Under the pieces are notes generated by a model. The model ran no database searches, was not told where the DNA came from, and saw nothing but the letters and a program-made list of their open reading frames with translations. This document shows positions 14,306 through 20,590 of a DNA stretch of 23,406 nucleotides, one piece after another (positions within the stretch are counted from its first letter, which is position 1; each line of letters begins with the position of its first letter). The position numbers and the translations under genes are program-made. Origin of the DNA: Nitrososphaerota archaeon (GTDB taxonomy: Archaea > Thermoproteota > Nitrososphaeria > Nitrososphaerales > Nitrosopumilaceae); assembly GCA_022565935.1 (NCBI GenBank), contig JADFJY010000004.1, positions 1-23,406 of the forward strand, written 5' to 3'.

Positions 14306-14506
14306 TTATTTGTTATCAAAAAAATTATCTGGAAACATTTTTTCAATTTTATTTAGTTCGTTTTGATAATTGTGAATTTTTAATTGTATTTCATCTATTT
14401 CATTTTCTTGAGTGTTTTCTTTTTTTACTTTCAATTCTTTAACTTTCTTTGAAAGTGTTTTATACATGATCAAATATTCTGGAAATTTTTCAGGTAATTT
14501 ACTCAT
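14306..14506 (-). CDS. Small coiled-coil protein
   Basis: 66 aa from ATG. One long charged helix pattern: K-T-L-S-K-K-V-K-E-L-K-V-K-K-E-N, then E-I-D-E-I-Q-L-K-I-H-N-Y-Q-N-E-L-N-K-I-E-K-M-F. It probably forms an antiparallel coiled coil. The family is unknown. It starts 36 nt from the divergent secreted-protein gene at 14543, so promoter elements must overlap. Confidence 0.5.
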   Translation of the reverse strand: MSKLPEKFPEYLIMYKTLSKKVKELKVKKENTQENEIDEIQLKIHNYQNELNKIEKMFPDNFFDNK

Positions 14507-14509
14507 TTG

Positions 14510-14523
14510 ATAAATTAAATATC
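14510..14523 (+). promoter_or_regulatory. TATA-like box for the 14543 gene
   Basis: GATAAATTAAATAT is centred about 26 nt before ATG 14543. The divergent 14506 start lies directly next to it, so the same short interval must also serve the opposite gene. Confidence 0.4.
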
Positions 14524-14542
14524 AATCCTACTAATACTAGTT

Positions 14543-14935
14543 ATGAAAATTCTAATACTATCTGTATTTTTGATTCTCACAAGCATGGGAAATGTATTTG
14601 CAGAGCCAATTACTGCTCAAGTTTCATCTCAGGAAAAAATTCATTTTGTTAATGAACAAATAATGATAATGGCTGATATTTCAAATAATCAAGATGTTCA
14701 ACAAAACTTTGCATATATTACACAAGTAAAAAATGATGATGATGTTGTGATTTCATTATCTTGGTTGACTGGTTCCCTATCTCCAAGACAATCATTTTCT
14801 CCAGCACAGTCTTGGATTCCAAACGAATCTGGAAATTATCATATTCAGGTCTTTGTTTGGGAGAGTATTGATAATCCGGAAGCTTTGTCTCCTCCTTTGT
14901 TCATGATAATTAATGTTCATGAAATCCGTTCTTGA
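14543..14935 (+). CDS. Small secreted protein sharing the C-terminal module of the 353-1534 protein
   Basis: 130 aa from ATG. A signal peptide (residues 1-20, cleavage after N-V-F-A) is followed by a single beta module (about residues 25-125). It aligns with residues about 285-385 of the 393-aa protein: shared landmarks are H/S-N-N-Q, the F-(V/A)-Y-I-x-Q-(I/V)-K patch, V-(V/I)-S-L-S-W, Q-S, S-W-x-P, G-N-Y-x-I, F-V-W and L-S-P. No membrane anchor is present. The repeated use suggests a carbohydrate- or surface-binding module, although the function is not known. Confidence 0.75.
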   Translation: MKILILSVFLILTSMGNVFAEPITAQVSSQEKIHFVNEQIMIMADISNNQDVQQNFAYITQVKNDDDVVISLSWLTGSLSPRQSFSPAQSWIPNESGNYHIQVFVWESIDNPEALSPPLFMIINVHEIRS

Positions 14936-15047
14936 TTTTAAAATATGCTTCATAATTCGGCAAATTCATCATCTATCAGTTATAGCTTAGTTTGTTGATT
15001 AATCATCAGCAATTTTTGTTTGTATTTCGTTAGTTTATTGTTATTCA

Positions 15048-15072
15048 ATCAAAAAATCAGAACCTTTTTGAT
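15048..15072. repeat. 8-bp hairpin ahead of the 15094 gene
   Basis: ATCAAAAA (15048-15055) pairs with TTTTTGAT (15065-15072) around a 9-nt loop. It lies 22-46 nt before ATG 15094, where a regulatory role is possible. It is AT-rich, so chance cannot be excluded. The 158-nt gap before the gene also contains a 10-bp palindrome, TGATTAATCA. Confidence 0.3.
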
Positions 15073-15093
15073 GTGAGCAAATGAATTTACAGT

Positions 15094-15342
15094 ATGGTTA
15101 ATTTTGATAAACTCTACAAAAAAGTGGCATTACAGGTAATTGAAAGATGCCATGGAGGAATTAAAATCAAAAAACATGGAAAAATTATTGAAATGTATGA
15201 TCCTGCAAAACATATCTGGAGTACGGGTCTTGTGGGTCTTGTAATAAAAGAGGAATGCATGAACGCTAATCTGAGAGATTGGGAAATATCAAGTGTTCGA
15301 GGTTATGTAATTCAGGAATTACTTGCAAAATCTAATACTTAG
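15094..15342 (+). CDS. Small soluble protein of unknown function
   Basis: 82 aa from ATG. It has a basic start (F-D-K-L-Y-K-K-V-A-L), then C-H-G-G-I-K-I-K-K-H-G-K-I, and a helical end (V-R-G-Y-V-I-Q-E-L-L-A-K). The two Cys (residues 19 and 55) are not a motif pair. No family is recognised. The stop overlaps the convergent zinc-ribbon stop (15339). No clear TATA box is seen at the usual distance. Confidence 0.55.
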   Translation: MVNFDKLYKKVALQVIERCHGGIKIKKHGKIIEMYDPAKHIWSTGLVGLVIKEECMNANLRDWEISSVRGYVIQELLAKSNT

Positions 15343-15599
15343 TATGTGACTTTTCTAATTAGGTGAGGTTCTTTTAGCATTATAGTGTCATCATTAATTG
15401 ATGATAATTCTACTTGTCTTAGATTATGATTTGTGACTATGATTAATGCTTCACATCGCGAACAAAGAATTGTTTTTCCACGGGATCTGTCTTCTCTAAT
15501 AACGTCTTTTTCCAATTTATCTTCTTTCTCACAAGTAGGACAAAGTCTAGGTTCTTTCTCTATGGTGATAATTTCTTTGATGAAGATAGTTTTTCCCAT
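15339..15599 (-). CDS. Small zinc-ribbon protein
   Basis: 86 aa from ATG. Two Cys pairs, C20-x2-C23 (L-C-P-T-C-E) and C47-x2-C50 (C-S-R-C-E), 27 residues apart, form a four-Cys zinc ribbon. Before it is a beta segment (I-F-I-K-E-I-I-T-I), after it is another (I-I-V-T-N-H-N-L-R). Such short zinc ribbons bind RNA or DNA, or adapt protein complexes; the partner is unknown. The upstream 397 nt are non-coding and contain long inverted repeats that could act in its control. Confidence 0.7.
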   Translation of the reverse strand: MGKTIFIKEIITIEKEPRLCPTCEKEDKLEKDVIREDRSRGKTILCSRCEALIIVTNHNLRQVELSSINDDTIMLKEPHLIRKVTY

Positions 15600-15996
15600 A
15601 ATTTTTTGTATTCTAATTGCTAAAAAATAGTTTGCGAATATTATTTTATTACAGGTTTCATGAATTTTTTACATCAAACTAAGAATTAAGAATTTTAGTC
15701 ATAATCATCATAAAGGCACGATTCGACTCTATCATAAAATTATTATTCTAAGCTAGAAAATTCCTTTTGTTAATTGGTTAGAATGGAAATAAATTGAATA
15801 CCTTTCGTATTGGACTGAATGATTGAAACGGTTTGACATTCAAGAAAGTATGCTGATACCAATTAACACTTTTTAGGCAAATTTTGAACTCCTAACTTGT
15901 AATATGTCTAGGAAAATGCTAGCTATTCTTCTTAATCTAACCAATTAACAAAAACCGATAATTTTTGCTGGAAATATATTTTTGGTTTTTAGTTAC
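15600..15996. other. Non-coding interval with a 189-bp inverted-repeat element
   Basis: No credible gene is seen on either strand. The interval holds an 18-bp perfect inverted repeat (15765-15782 / 15936-15953) and a third 11-bp copy of its core (15858-15868). A local 5-bp hairpin (AATAC / GTATT) lies between the arms. A tract of Ts follows the end of the right arm. The left part (15600-15764) looks like ordinary AT-rich upstream DNA of the zinc-ribbon gene. Confidence 0.6.
15765..15953. repeat. Candidate inverted-repeat element (MITE-like or structured RNA)
   Basis: The arms TTTTGTTAATTGGTTAGA (15765-15782) and its exact reverse complement (15936-15953) bound 153 nt. The 11-bp core TGTTAATTGGT also appears reversed at 15858-15868. 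Chance pairing of 18 bases in so short a region is very unlikely. No target-site duplication is visible. It could be a miniature inverted-repeat element, a structured RNA, or a set of operator sites. Confidence 0.5.
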
Positions 15997-17088
15997 TTAT
16001 GTAACAATTTCATCAAGACGATCTTCTTCCTGGGCTCGTTTAATCTCCATTGCAATTCTCCTTCCTACCCCGAAGGTTTCACCATATTGATATTTTGTGT
16101 AAGGGCTTGTAGTTGCAACTATTGGATTTCCAGGAACACGTAAAGATACATCATATACAATTAATTCCAAATCTTTTGTGATTACACTTTGAAGTGAGAA
16201 CGGTCCAATAATTCCTGGGGCATATTCTTTTTTGACTGTTGCTACAAACTTGTCTCCCATCCTGATTACTTTTTCAAGCAATGATTCTCTAATGCTTGCA
16301 GGTGTGTGACCCACTTCTATATTTTGTAAATCTATGTTAATCTCAAGTTGTTGTTTTGCAGGAAGTGCATTGAAATCATGGATATTTGTTTGTAATCTTC
16401 TTTCAATTCCAATAAAATCAACTTGGTCTGAAATGGGTGTATGAAAGAAGTTAAAATTCATGTAAGTTCCAATTACTAATTCTTCAATACTTGATTTTTC
16501 TAGATCTTTTCTTGAGATAATTCCTCGTTTGATTTTTGCTTCTGATTGTTCCTTGTAATCTTTGTAAGATGAAACTGTAAAAAATGCTCTTTCTAGCGGT
16601 CTATTTTTTTCTTGAACCTTAACAATGCAGGGTTTATTGATTCTTTTTGGATCTTTAAATAATTTAGGATATTTTATTCTAGATTTCTCTAACAGATAGT
16701 ATTGTCCTTTCTTTGCGGTTCTCTCTTCTGCTTGGAATAATTTTCGATTTCCAAAAATTGGCACTTTGAATGTATTTTCTATTGTTTTGTATCCAAGATA
16801 AACAGTAAGTGATCTGTGTGGAACTATAATCGTATTTGATTCACGTAACTTTTTCTGAATTTTGGCTGAAGCCAAATCTTTGAATTTATCTAACACTATG
16901 ATTTCATCTGCAATTCTGGAAAATCTTTGATATGGTACTTCTCTTCCTTTTTGACAAAAAACACTAGTTTGAAAGTTCTCATCTTTTGCACCATCCATAA
17001 TTTCAAGTGCAGAGTGACTGCCAAGAACTCCTATTCTGACATCAGAATACTCATTTACTATCTTCTTTATCTCTGAACTCTTAATCAC
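15997..17088 (-). CDS. purP: PurP-type 5-formaminoimidazole-4-carboxamide ribonucleotide synthetase
   Basis: 363 aa from GTG 17088; a TATA-like TAATATAGC (17111-17119) centred 27 nt upstream supports it. PurP makes FAICAR from AICAR, formate and ATP in archaea, replacing the folate-dependent step. The PurP features are seen: N-terminal G-S-H-S-A-L-E-I-M-D-G-A-K-D-E (23-37), an ATP-grasp body with N-F-F-H (203-206) and G-I-E-R-R (227-231), G-P-F-S-L-Q (285-290), and the C-terminal S-P-Y-T-K-Y (328-333) then G-x-G-R-R-I-A-M-E-I (340-349). Length is typical. From memory, many PurPs carry G-G-T-N after the D-(V/I)-x-x-R of the final domain; here it reads R-V-P-G-N-P, so this could be a diverged paralogue. 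The purSQL genes lie 3.2 kb away. Confidence 0.85.
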   Translation of the reverse strand: MIKSSEIKKIVNEYSDVRIGVLGSHSALEIMDGAKDENFQTSVFCQKGREVPYQRFSRIADEIIVLDKFKDLASAKIQKKLRESNTIIVPHRSLTVYLGYKTIENTFKVPIFGNRKLFQAEERTAKKGQYYLLEKSRIKYPKLFKDPKRINKPCIVKVQEKNRPLERAFFTVSSYKDYKEQSEAKIKRGIISRKDLEKSSIEELVIGTYMNFNFFHTPISDQVDFIGIERRLQTNIHDFNALPAKQQLEINIDLQNIEVGHTPASIRESLLEKVIRMGDKFVATVKKEYAPGIIGPFSLQSVITKDLELIVYDVSLRVPGNPIVATTSPYTKYQYGETFGVGRRIAMEIKRAQEEDRLDEIVT

Positions 17089-17110
17089 ATTATTCGTAGA
17101 TTATGGGATC

Positions 17111-17119
17111 TAATATAGC
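17111..17119 (-). promoter_or_regulatory. TATA-like box for purP
   Basis: On the minus strand GCTATATTA is centred 27 nt before GTG 17088, supporting the GTG start. Confidence 0.45.
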
Positions 17120-17209
17120 TAATTTTCAATTTATCAAATAGGCATAAACCATAAGGTATTTTTTAATCAATATCTGATTTTAGATGTGTTATATTATTTT
17201 GAGTTGCAG

Positions 17210-17332
17210 ATGGTAGGAGTAATCTTGTTACCTGTAATGACTGCACTTGGAATTTCTTTGTGGTTTAAACGAAGAAAAGCAAGAAAAGAGTTAGAGAAAG
17301 ATGCAGAAAACGATGAGACGCAAAATATTTAG
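17210..17332 (+). CDS. Tiny single-pass membrane protein
   Basis: 40 aa from ATG 17210; TTG 17204 or GTG 17186 could extend it to 48 aa. One hydrophobic helix (residues 2-18, V-G-V-I-L-L-P-V-M-T-A-L-G-I-S-L-W) is followed by a strongly basic stop-transfer stretch (K-R-R-K-A-R-K) and an acidic tail (E-K-D-A-E-N-D-E-T). This order, helix then positive then acidic, is convincing for a real small membrane protein. The function is unknown. It stands alone, 57 nt before ubiX. Confidence 0.5.
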   Translation: MVGVILLPVMTALGISLWFKRRKARKELEKDAENDETQNI

Positions 17333-17358
17333 TGTTAAAGATTTTTCAACATCTAATA

Positions 17359-17367
17359 CATAAAATA
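17359..17367 (+). promoter_or_regulatory. TATA box for the ubiX transcript
   Basis: ACATAAAAT is centred 27 nt before ATG 17390, consistent with leaderless expression of ubiX and its partner. Confidence 0.45.
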
Positions 17368-17389
17368 CCATAGTATCTAAGATTAGTTA

Positions 17390-17947
17390 ATGAAATTAAT
17401 TATTGGTATTACTGGCAGTACTGGAGTTATTTATGGAATTAGAATGCTTGAGATTCTCAAAAAACTTGATGTTGATACTCATTTGATAATGTCCGAGTGG
17501 GCTGTAAAATGTATTTCCATGGAGACTGAATACACTGCTGACTATGTAAAAACACTTGCAACTAGCACTTCAGATGAAAAAAATATGGCATCAAGTGTTT
17601 CAAGTGGAACTCATAGAGTTGATGGAATGATTATTGTACCATGTAGCATGAAAACGTTATCTGCAATTGCAAATGGATATGATGAAACATTAATTGCAAG
17701 AGCTGCTGGTGTTACAATAAAGGAATCAAGAAAACTAATTTTAATGGCAAGAGAAACTCCACTTTCTGCAATTCATTTAGAAAACATGTTAAAGTTATCC
17801 CGATTAGGAGTTGTAATTTTACCTCCTGTGACTGAATTTTATACAAAACCCAAATCAATTGATGATATTATTAATCATGGGGTGGGAAAGTGTTTGGACC
17901 AGTTTAACATAGAGCACAATTTATACCCTCGATGGGGCACTCTCTAA
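17390..17947 (+). CDS. ubiX: UbiX-type flavin prenyltransferase
   Basis: 185 aa from ATG. UbiX joins a dimethylallyl group to FMN, making the prenylated flavin cofactor of UbiD decarboxylases. Seen: G-I-T-G-S-T-G (6-12) FMN-binding loop, V-P-C-S-M-K-T (83-89), R-A-A-G-V-x-x-K-E-S-R (104-114), R-E-T-P-L (121-125) and N-M-x-x-L-x-x-x-G. The length suits the family (about 185-200). A UbiD partner is not in the window. The following gene starts 7 nt later, so they probably form one operon. Confidence 0.92.
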   Translation: MKLIIGITGSTGVIYGIRMLEILKKLDVDTHLIMSEWAVKCISMETEYTADYVKTLATSTSDEKNMASSVSSGTHRVDGMIIVPCSMKTLSAIANGYDETLIARAAGVTIKESRKLILMARETPLSAIHLENMLKLSRLGVVILPPVTEFYTKPKSIDDIINHGVGKCLDQFNIEHNLYPRWGTL

Positions 17948-17954
17948 ATTACAG

Positions 17955-18383
17955 TTGACAAAGTTCTCTTTAGAAAAAATAGTTAATGCAAAAAGAGAAA
18001 TTGTTTTTGAAATTTTATCAAATTATGATAACTATCAGAAATTAATTCCTCAACATTTTCCATCAGTAAGAGTGCGTTCAGTTCGAGGAAATATTTCTGT
18101 GGTAGAAGAGCACATGATTCTTGGAGATTTGGAACTACTAATCATGGCAAAACATGTTACTACCGAGCCAGTTCTACATGAGATTTTTATTATTGGCGGT
18201 GATGCTAAAGGTAGTTACATCAAACAACAATTCATTACAGTTTCAGAAGGAACAAAAATTGTAGTTGATGTGGATTTAAAATTAAAGGGAAAAATGAAAA
18301 TTTCAAAAATGTTTGGAAAAAACAAGTTTAAACATGATTATTCTAAAATTTTAGATGATTTTGCGAAAATTGCTGAAAATTAG
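17955..18383 (+). CDS. START/SRPBCC-fold protein, COQ10-like
   Basis: 142 aa from TTG 17955, 7 nt after the UbiX stop. The order beta (F-S-L-E-K-I-V-N-A), helices (R-E-I-V-F-E-I-L-S-N-Y-D-N-Y-Q-K-L-I-P), a curved beta sheet (V-R-V-R-S-V; I-S-V-V-E-E-H), a long run of strands (K-I-V-V-D-V-D-L-K-L-K-G) and a long final helix (F-K-H-D-Y-S-K-I-L-D-D-F-A-K-I) is the START-like fold, near the COQ10/polyketide-cyclase type that binds quinones or hydrophobic ligands. With UbiX next door, a role in quinone or prenyl-flavin chemistry is plausible, but this is inference. The end overlaps the tatA stop by 4 nt. Confidence 0.75.
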   Translation: MTKFSLEKIVNAKREIVFEILSNYDNYQKLIPQHFPSVRVRSVRGNISVVEEHMILGDLELLIMAKHVTTEPVLHEIFIIGGDAKGSYIKQQFITVSEGTKIVVDVDLKLKGKMKISKMFGKNKFKHDYSKILDDFAKIAEN

Positions 18384-18586
18384 TCAGATTTTACTTCCTT
18401 ATCTTTGGTGATATTATCTATTTCTCCTTTGAAGTCTTTGAGTTCTTTATCACCTTGTATCTTTCCTTTCTCAAATTCTCCTTTGGCTTTACCAAATGTT
18501 TTTGCAAGTTCTGGAATCTTTTTTGCACCAAAAATTAACACGCCAATTACTACAACTAATACGATAATCTCAGTGCTTCCAAGCAT
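18380..18586 (-). CDS. tatA: TatA-type twin-arginine translocase subunit
   Basis: 68 aa from ATG. A short N-terminal membrane helix (residues about 4-19, S-T-E-I-I-V-L-V-V-V-I-G-V-L-I-F) runs into the F-G hinge (19-20), K-K-x-P-E-L-A-K (22-29) amphipathic helix, and a charged tail. TatA oligomers open the membrane for folded proteins carrying a twin-arginine signal. The length is typical. It lies 26 nt downstream of tatC on the same strand. Confidence 0.93.
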   Translation of the reverse strand: MLGSTEIIVLVVVIGVLIFGAKKIPELAKTFGKAKGEFEKGKIQGDKELKDFKGEIDNITKDKEVKSD

Positions 18587-18612
18587 AATAAATTATTTCA
18601 ATGATTTAAGAT

Positions 18613-19404
18613 TTAAGTGTTCAACTTTTTGCGTTCTTTACGCTCAATGACTATCATGCCTGCGACATAAAGAATAATCATTGGAACTGCAATAAACCAC
18701 ATCGTTACACCACTTCCATCTGGTGTAATCACTGCACCAAAAATTACAATTGCAACAATTGCATATCTGATATTTTTTCTCCAAAAGTCTGAATCAACCA
18801 TTCCTGATGCCGATATTGCATACATTACAAGTGGAAGCTGAAATGAAAATCCAAATGCCAACAAAAATTGTAAAACAAAGGTAACAAAATCCATAATATT
18901 AAGAAAGGTTAGTAGTCCTGCAGATTCACCATATCTGTACAAAAATTCCAAAATATATGGAATTACAAAATTATAAGAAAAGATACAACCTACAATAAAC
19001 AGACCTAGTGCTGGAATTGAAATACTTCTACTAACATTGATTTCATTTTCTTTTAGTGCTGGTTTGATGAATCCTACTAGCTCTCTGATAATAAATGGCA
19101 TTCCAACTACAACACCTACAAGTGCTGCAATGTATATTTGAGCAAAGAAAGCTTGGCCGGGGGCTGTTTGAATTAATTGAACATCTTCTGGAACAAGATT
19201 GTGTTTCATATGATTAGTAATTTGTGCTGCAATGTTATCTAATGGTTCAGGTGTGGGATAGTATAATGTAATTTGTCCTACTTGAATTGGTTCTGCATGA
19301 AAAAATAGAATAACTGCAGTAATGATACCGATAACTAATACAATTCTAAGTAATCTTTTTCTTAATTCTTCGAGGTGTCGATTAACTCCATCTAGCTCTG
19401 ACAT
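18613..19404 (-). CDS. tatC: TatC twin-arginine translocase core protein
   Basis: 263 aa from ATG. TatC recognises the twin-arginine signal. Seen: H-L-E-E-L-R-K-R (10-17) at the start, a central P-F-I-I-R-E-L-V-G-F-I-K-P-A-L, and the hallmark I-T-P-D-G-S-G-V-T-M-W-F near the end, with six hydrophobic helices. A TATA-like GATATAGCTT sits about 23 nt ahead. The tatC then tatA order suits an archaeal translocase operon. No obvious Tat substrate is encoded in the window. Confidence 0.95.
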   Translation of the reverse strand: MSELDGVNRHLEELRKRLLRIVLVIGIITAVILFFHAEPIQVGQITLYYPTPEPLDNIAAQITNHMKHNLVPEDVQLIQTAPGQAFFAQIYIAALVGVVVGMPFIIRELVGFIKPALKENEINVSRSISIPALGLFIVGCIFSYNFVIPYILEFLYRYGESAGLLTFLNIMDFVTFVLQFLLAFGFSFQLPLVMYAISASGMVDSDFWRKNIRYAIVAIVIFGAVITPDGSGVTMWFIAVPMIILYVAGMIVIERKERKKLNT

Positions 19405-19434
19405 CTAATATCTTTGTGTTTTAAGCTATATCAA

Positions 19435-19896
19435 TTATGTGGGAATTGGTAATAGTTTTGCTTCTGGCAGTCCTGATTCTTTGAGTTGTTCAGTTGTCAA
19501 ATCCTCAAACTCTAAAGAAATTACGGCCTTTGTATTGAATTTTGATTCCATCTCTTTTGCCAGGTCTCCGATGTCTTTGCTGGAATAGATTTCTTTTGAG
19601 CCTTTAAGAAAAATCCTATCTCCTTTTTCAATCTGTTTACCATTATATTTTTCTTGAAGGAAACTGGTGATTTTTGGGATTTCTTCTTTTTCAATATTAT
19701 TGTAATAGAAACAGATTCCTTTTACTGATTCATAGTCATATGCAGTACCGTGTTTAAACATGAAAACACCAATAAAAATTGCCTTCTCTTCTGGTTCTCT
19801 AATACATTTAATTTCCCAGTTTAGTAATTTACTTTCATCATACGCAAAACCATCCATCTCATCTGATGTAATTTTCCAATATCTAGATCTTGCCAT
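19435..19896 (-). CDS. Soluble protein of unknown function
   Basis: 153 aa from ATG. A basic N-terminus (A-R-S-R-Y-W-K) leads into mixed alpha/beta with I-F-I-G-V-F-M-F-K-H-G, a helical stretch (I-E-K-E-E-I-P-K-I-T-S-F-L-Q-E-K-Y), and a strand-rich end (A-V-I-S-L-E-F-E-D-L-T). Cys 31 and 62 are not a motif. I do not recognise a family. A TATA-like ATTTATAA (19921-19928) lies about 28 nt ahead. It starts 98 nt from the divergent RHH gene. Confidence 0.55.
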   Translation of the reverse strand: MARSRYWKITSDEMDGFAYDESKLLNWEIKCIREPEEKAIFIGVFMFKHGTAYDYESVKGICFYYNNIEKEEIPKITSFLQEKYNGKQIEKGDRIFLKGSKEIYSSKDIGDLAKEMESKFNTKAVISLEFEDLTTEQLKESGLPEAKLLPIPT

Positions 19897-19920
19897 TATA
19901 TAATATGATAAAATATTCTG

Positions 19921-19928
19921 TTATAAAT
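19921..19928 (-). promoter_or_regulatory. TATA box of the 19896 gene
   Basis: ATTTATAA on the minus strand is centred about 28 nt before ATG 19896. With the opposite box it makes a divergent promoter pair. Confidence 0.45.
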
Positions 19929-19965
19929 TCCAATATCTATTTGCATAGTAGAATACGGTGATCTT

Positions 19966-19975
19966 CTTTTATATG
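19966..19975 (+). promoter_or_regulatory. TATA box of the RHH gene
   Basis: CTTTTATATG is centred about 24 nt before ATG 19995, fitting a leaderless transcript. Confidence 0.5.
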
Positions 19976-19994
19976 AAATCACAGTAATTCAATT

Positions 19995-20150
19995 ATGGGC
20001 GATAGGATAACTATTGTGTTGGATTCACAAAATGTTGAAAAACTTCGAAACATTCAAGCAAAGATGATCAGAACTTCTCCAAAATCCATCAGCTTTTCAC
20101 ACGTTCTAAATCTAGTGGTATCTGAGGGACTCAAAAAATTCAAAGCATAA
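19995..20150 (+). CDS. Ribbon-helix-helix DNA-binding protein
   Basis: 51 aa from ATG 19995, stop TAA 20148-20150. The N-terminal strand D-R-I-T-I-V-L-D is followed by a helix (V-E-K-L-R-N-I-Q-A-K-M) and, after a short turn (S-P-K-S-I-S-F-S), a second helix (V-L-N-L-V-V-S-E-G-L-K-K). This is the ribbon-helix-helix plan of MetJ/CopG-type regulators, which bind DNA as dimers through the strand. It lies 130 nt before purS and could act on that promoter or its own; the target is unknown. Confidence 0.8.
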   Translation: MGDRITIVLDSQNVEKLRNIQAKMIRTSPKSISFSHVLNLVVSEGLKKFKA

Positions 20151-20280
20151 TACAATCATAATTTTTTTCTAAGACTACCTCTATTTTTAATTATGATCTG
20201 ATGTGTCTTTCTAAATTTGTTTAAATGCACAAAATTATTCGGAAGATAAATTAATCTCGATTTAAAATTGAAATTCATTA

Positions 20281-20541
20281 ATGGCGATTTTTACTGTTCA
20301 CGTAATCATTGAAAATAAACCTGGTATCAGTGATCCTGAAGGGGACACTATTTTGAATGATCTAGTTCTAAAAGGAACCCACAAAACAGTTTCTAATATC
20401 AAGACTGCAAAGATGTTAAAATTCACAATCAAAGAAAAAGATAAAAAAACTGCTAAATCAAAAGTACAAGAGATTTGCGATGAACTGCGAATATACAATC
20501 CTATGGTGAGCAAAGTGACAATAGATATTTTTGATTCTTAG
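20281..20541 (+). CDS. purS: Phosphoribosylformylglycinamidine synthase subunit PurS
   Basis: 86 aa from ATG. PurS is the small bridging subunit of the multi-part FGAM synthetase. The alpha/beta pattern matches: strand (F-T-V-H-V-I-I-E), K-P-G-I-S-D-P-E-G-D-T-I (13-24) signature loop, long helix, strand (L-K-F-T-I-K), helix (K-S-K-V-Q-E-I-C-D-E-L) and a final strand (V-T-I-D-I). The length is typical. It is first in purSQL, with a 49-nt gap to purQ. Confidence 0.9.
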   Translation: MAIFTVHVIIENKPGISDPEGDTILNDLVLKGTHKTVSNIKTAKMLKFTIKEKDKKTAKSKVQEICDELRIYNPMVSKVTIDIFDS

Positions 20542-20560
20542 AGTTTTTAGATTAGATTCC

Positions 20561-20570
20561 AATTAAATAT
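20561..20570 (+). promoter_or_regulatory. Possible second promoter between purS and purQ
   Basis: AATTAAATAT is centred about 25 nt before GTG 20591. A box in the purS-purQ gap could let purQL be made apart from purS. AT-richness makes the call weak. Confidence 0.35.
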
Positions 20571-20590
20571 CGCTTAGTGTAAATATAATT

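Noticed and set aside
15700..15730. GATTCGACTC resembling a tRNA T-arm
   Set aside because: Flanks do not pair and no cloverleaf can be drawn.
15824..15856. C/D-box sRNA-like motifs (ATGATTG and CTGA)
   Set aside because: The C-box match is poor and the internal D'/C' boxes are missing.
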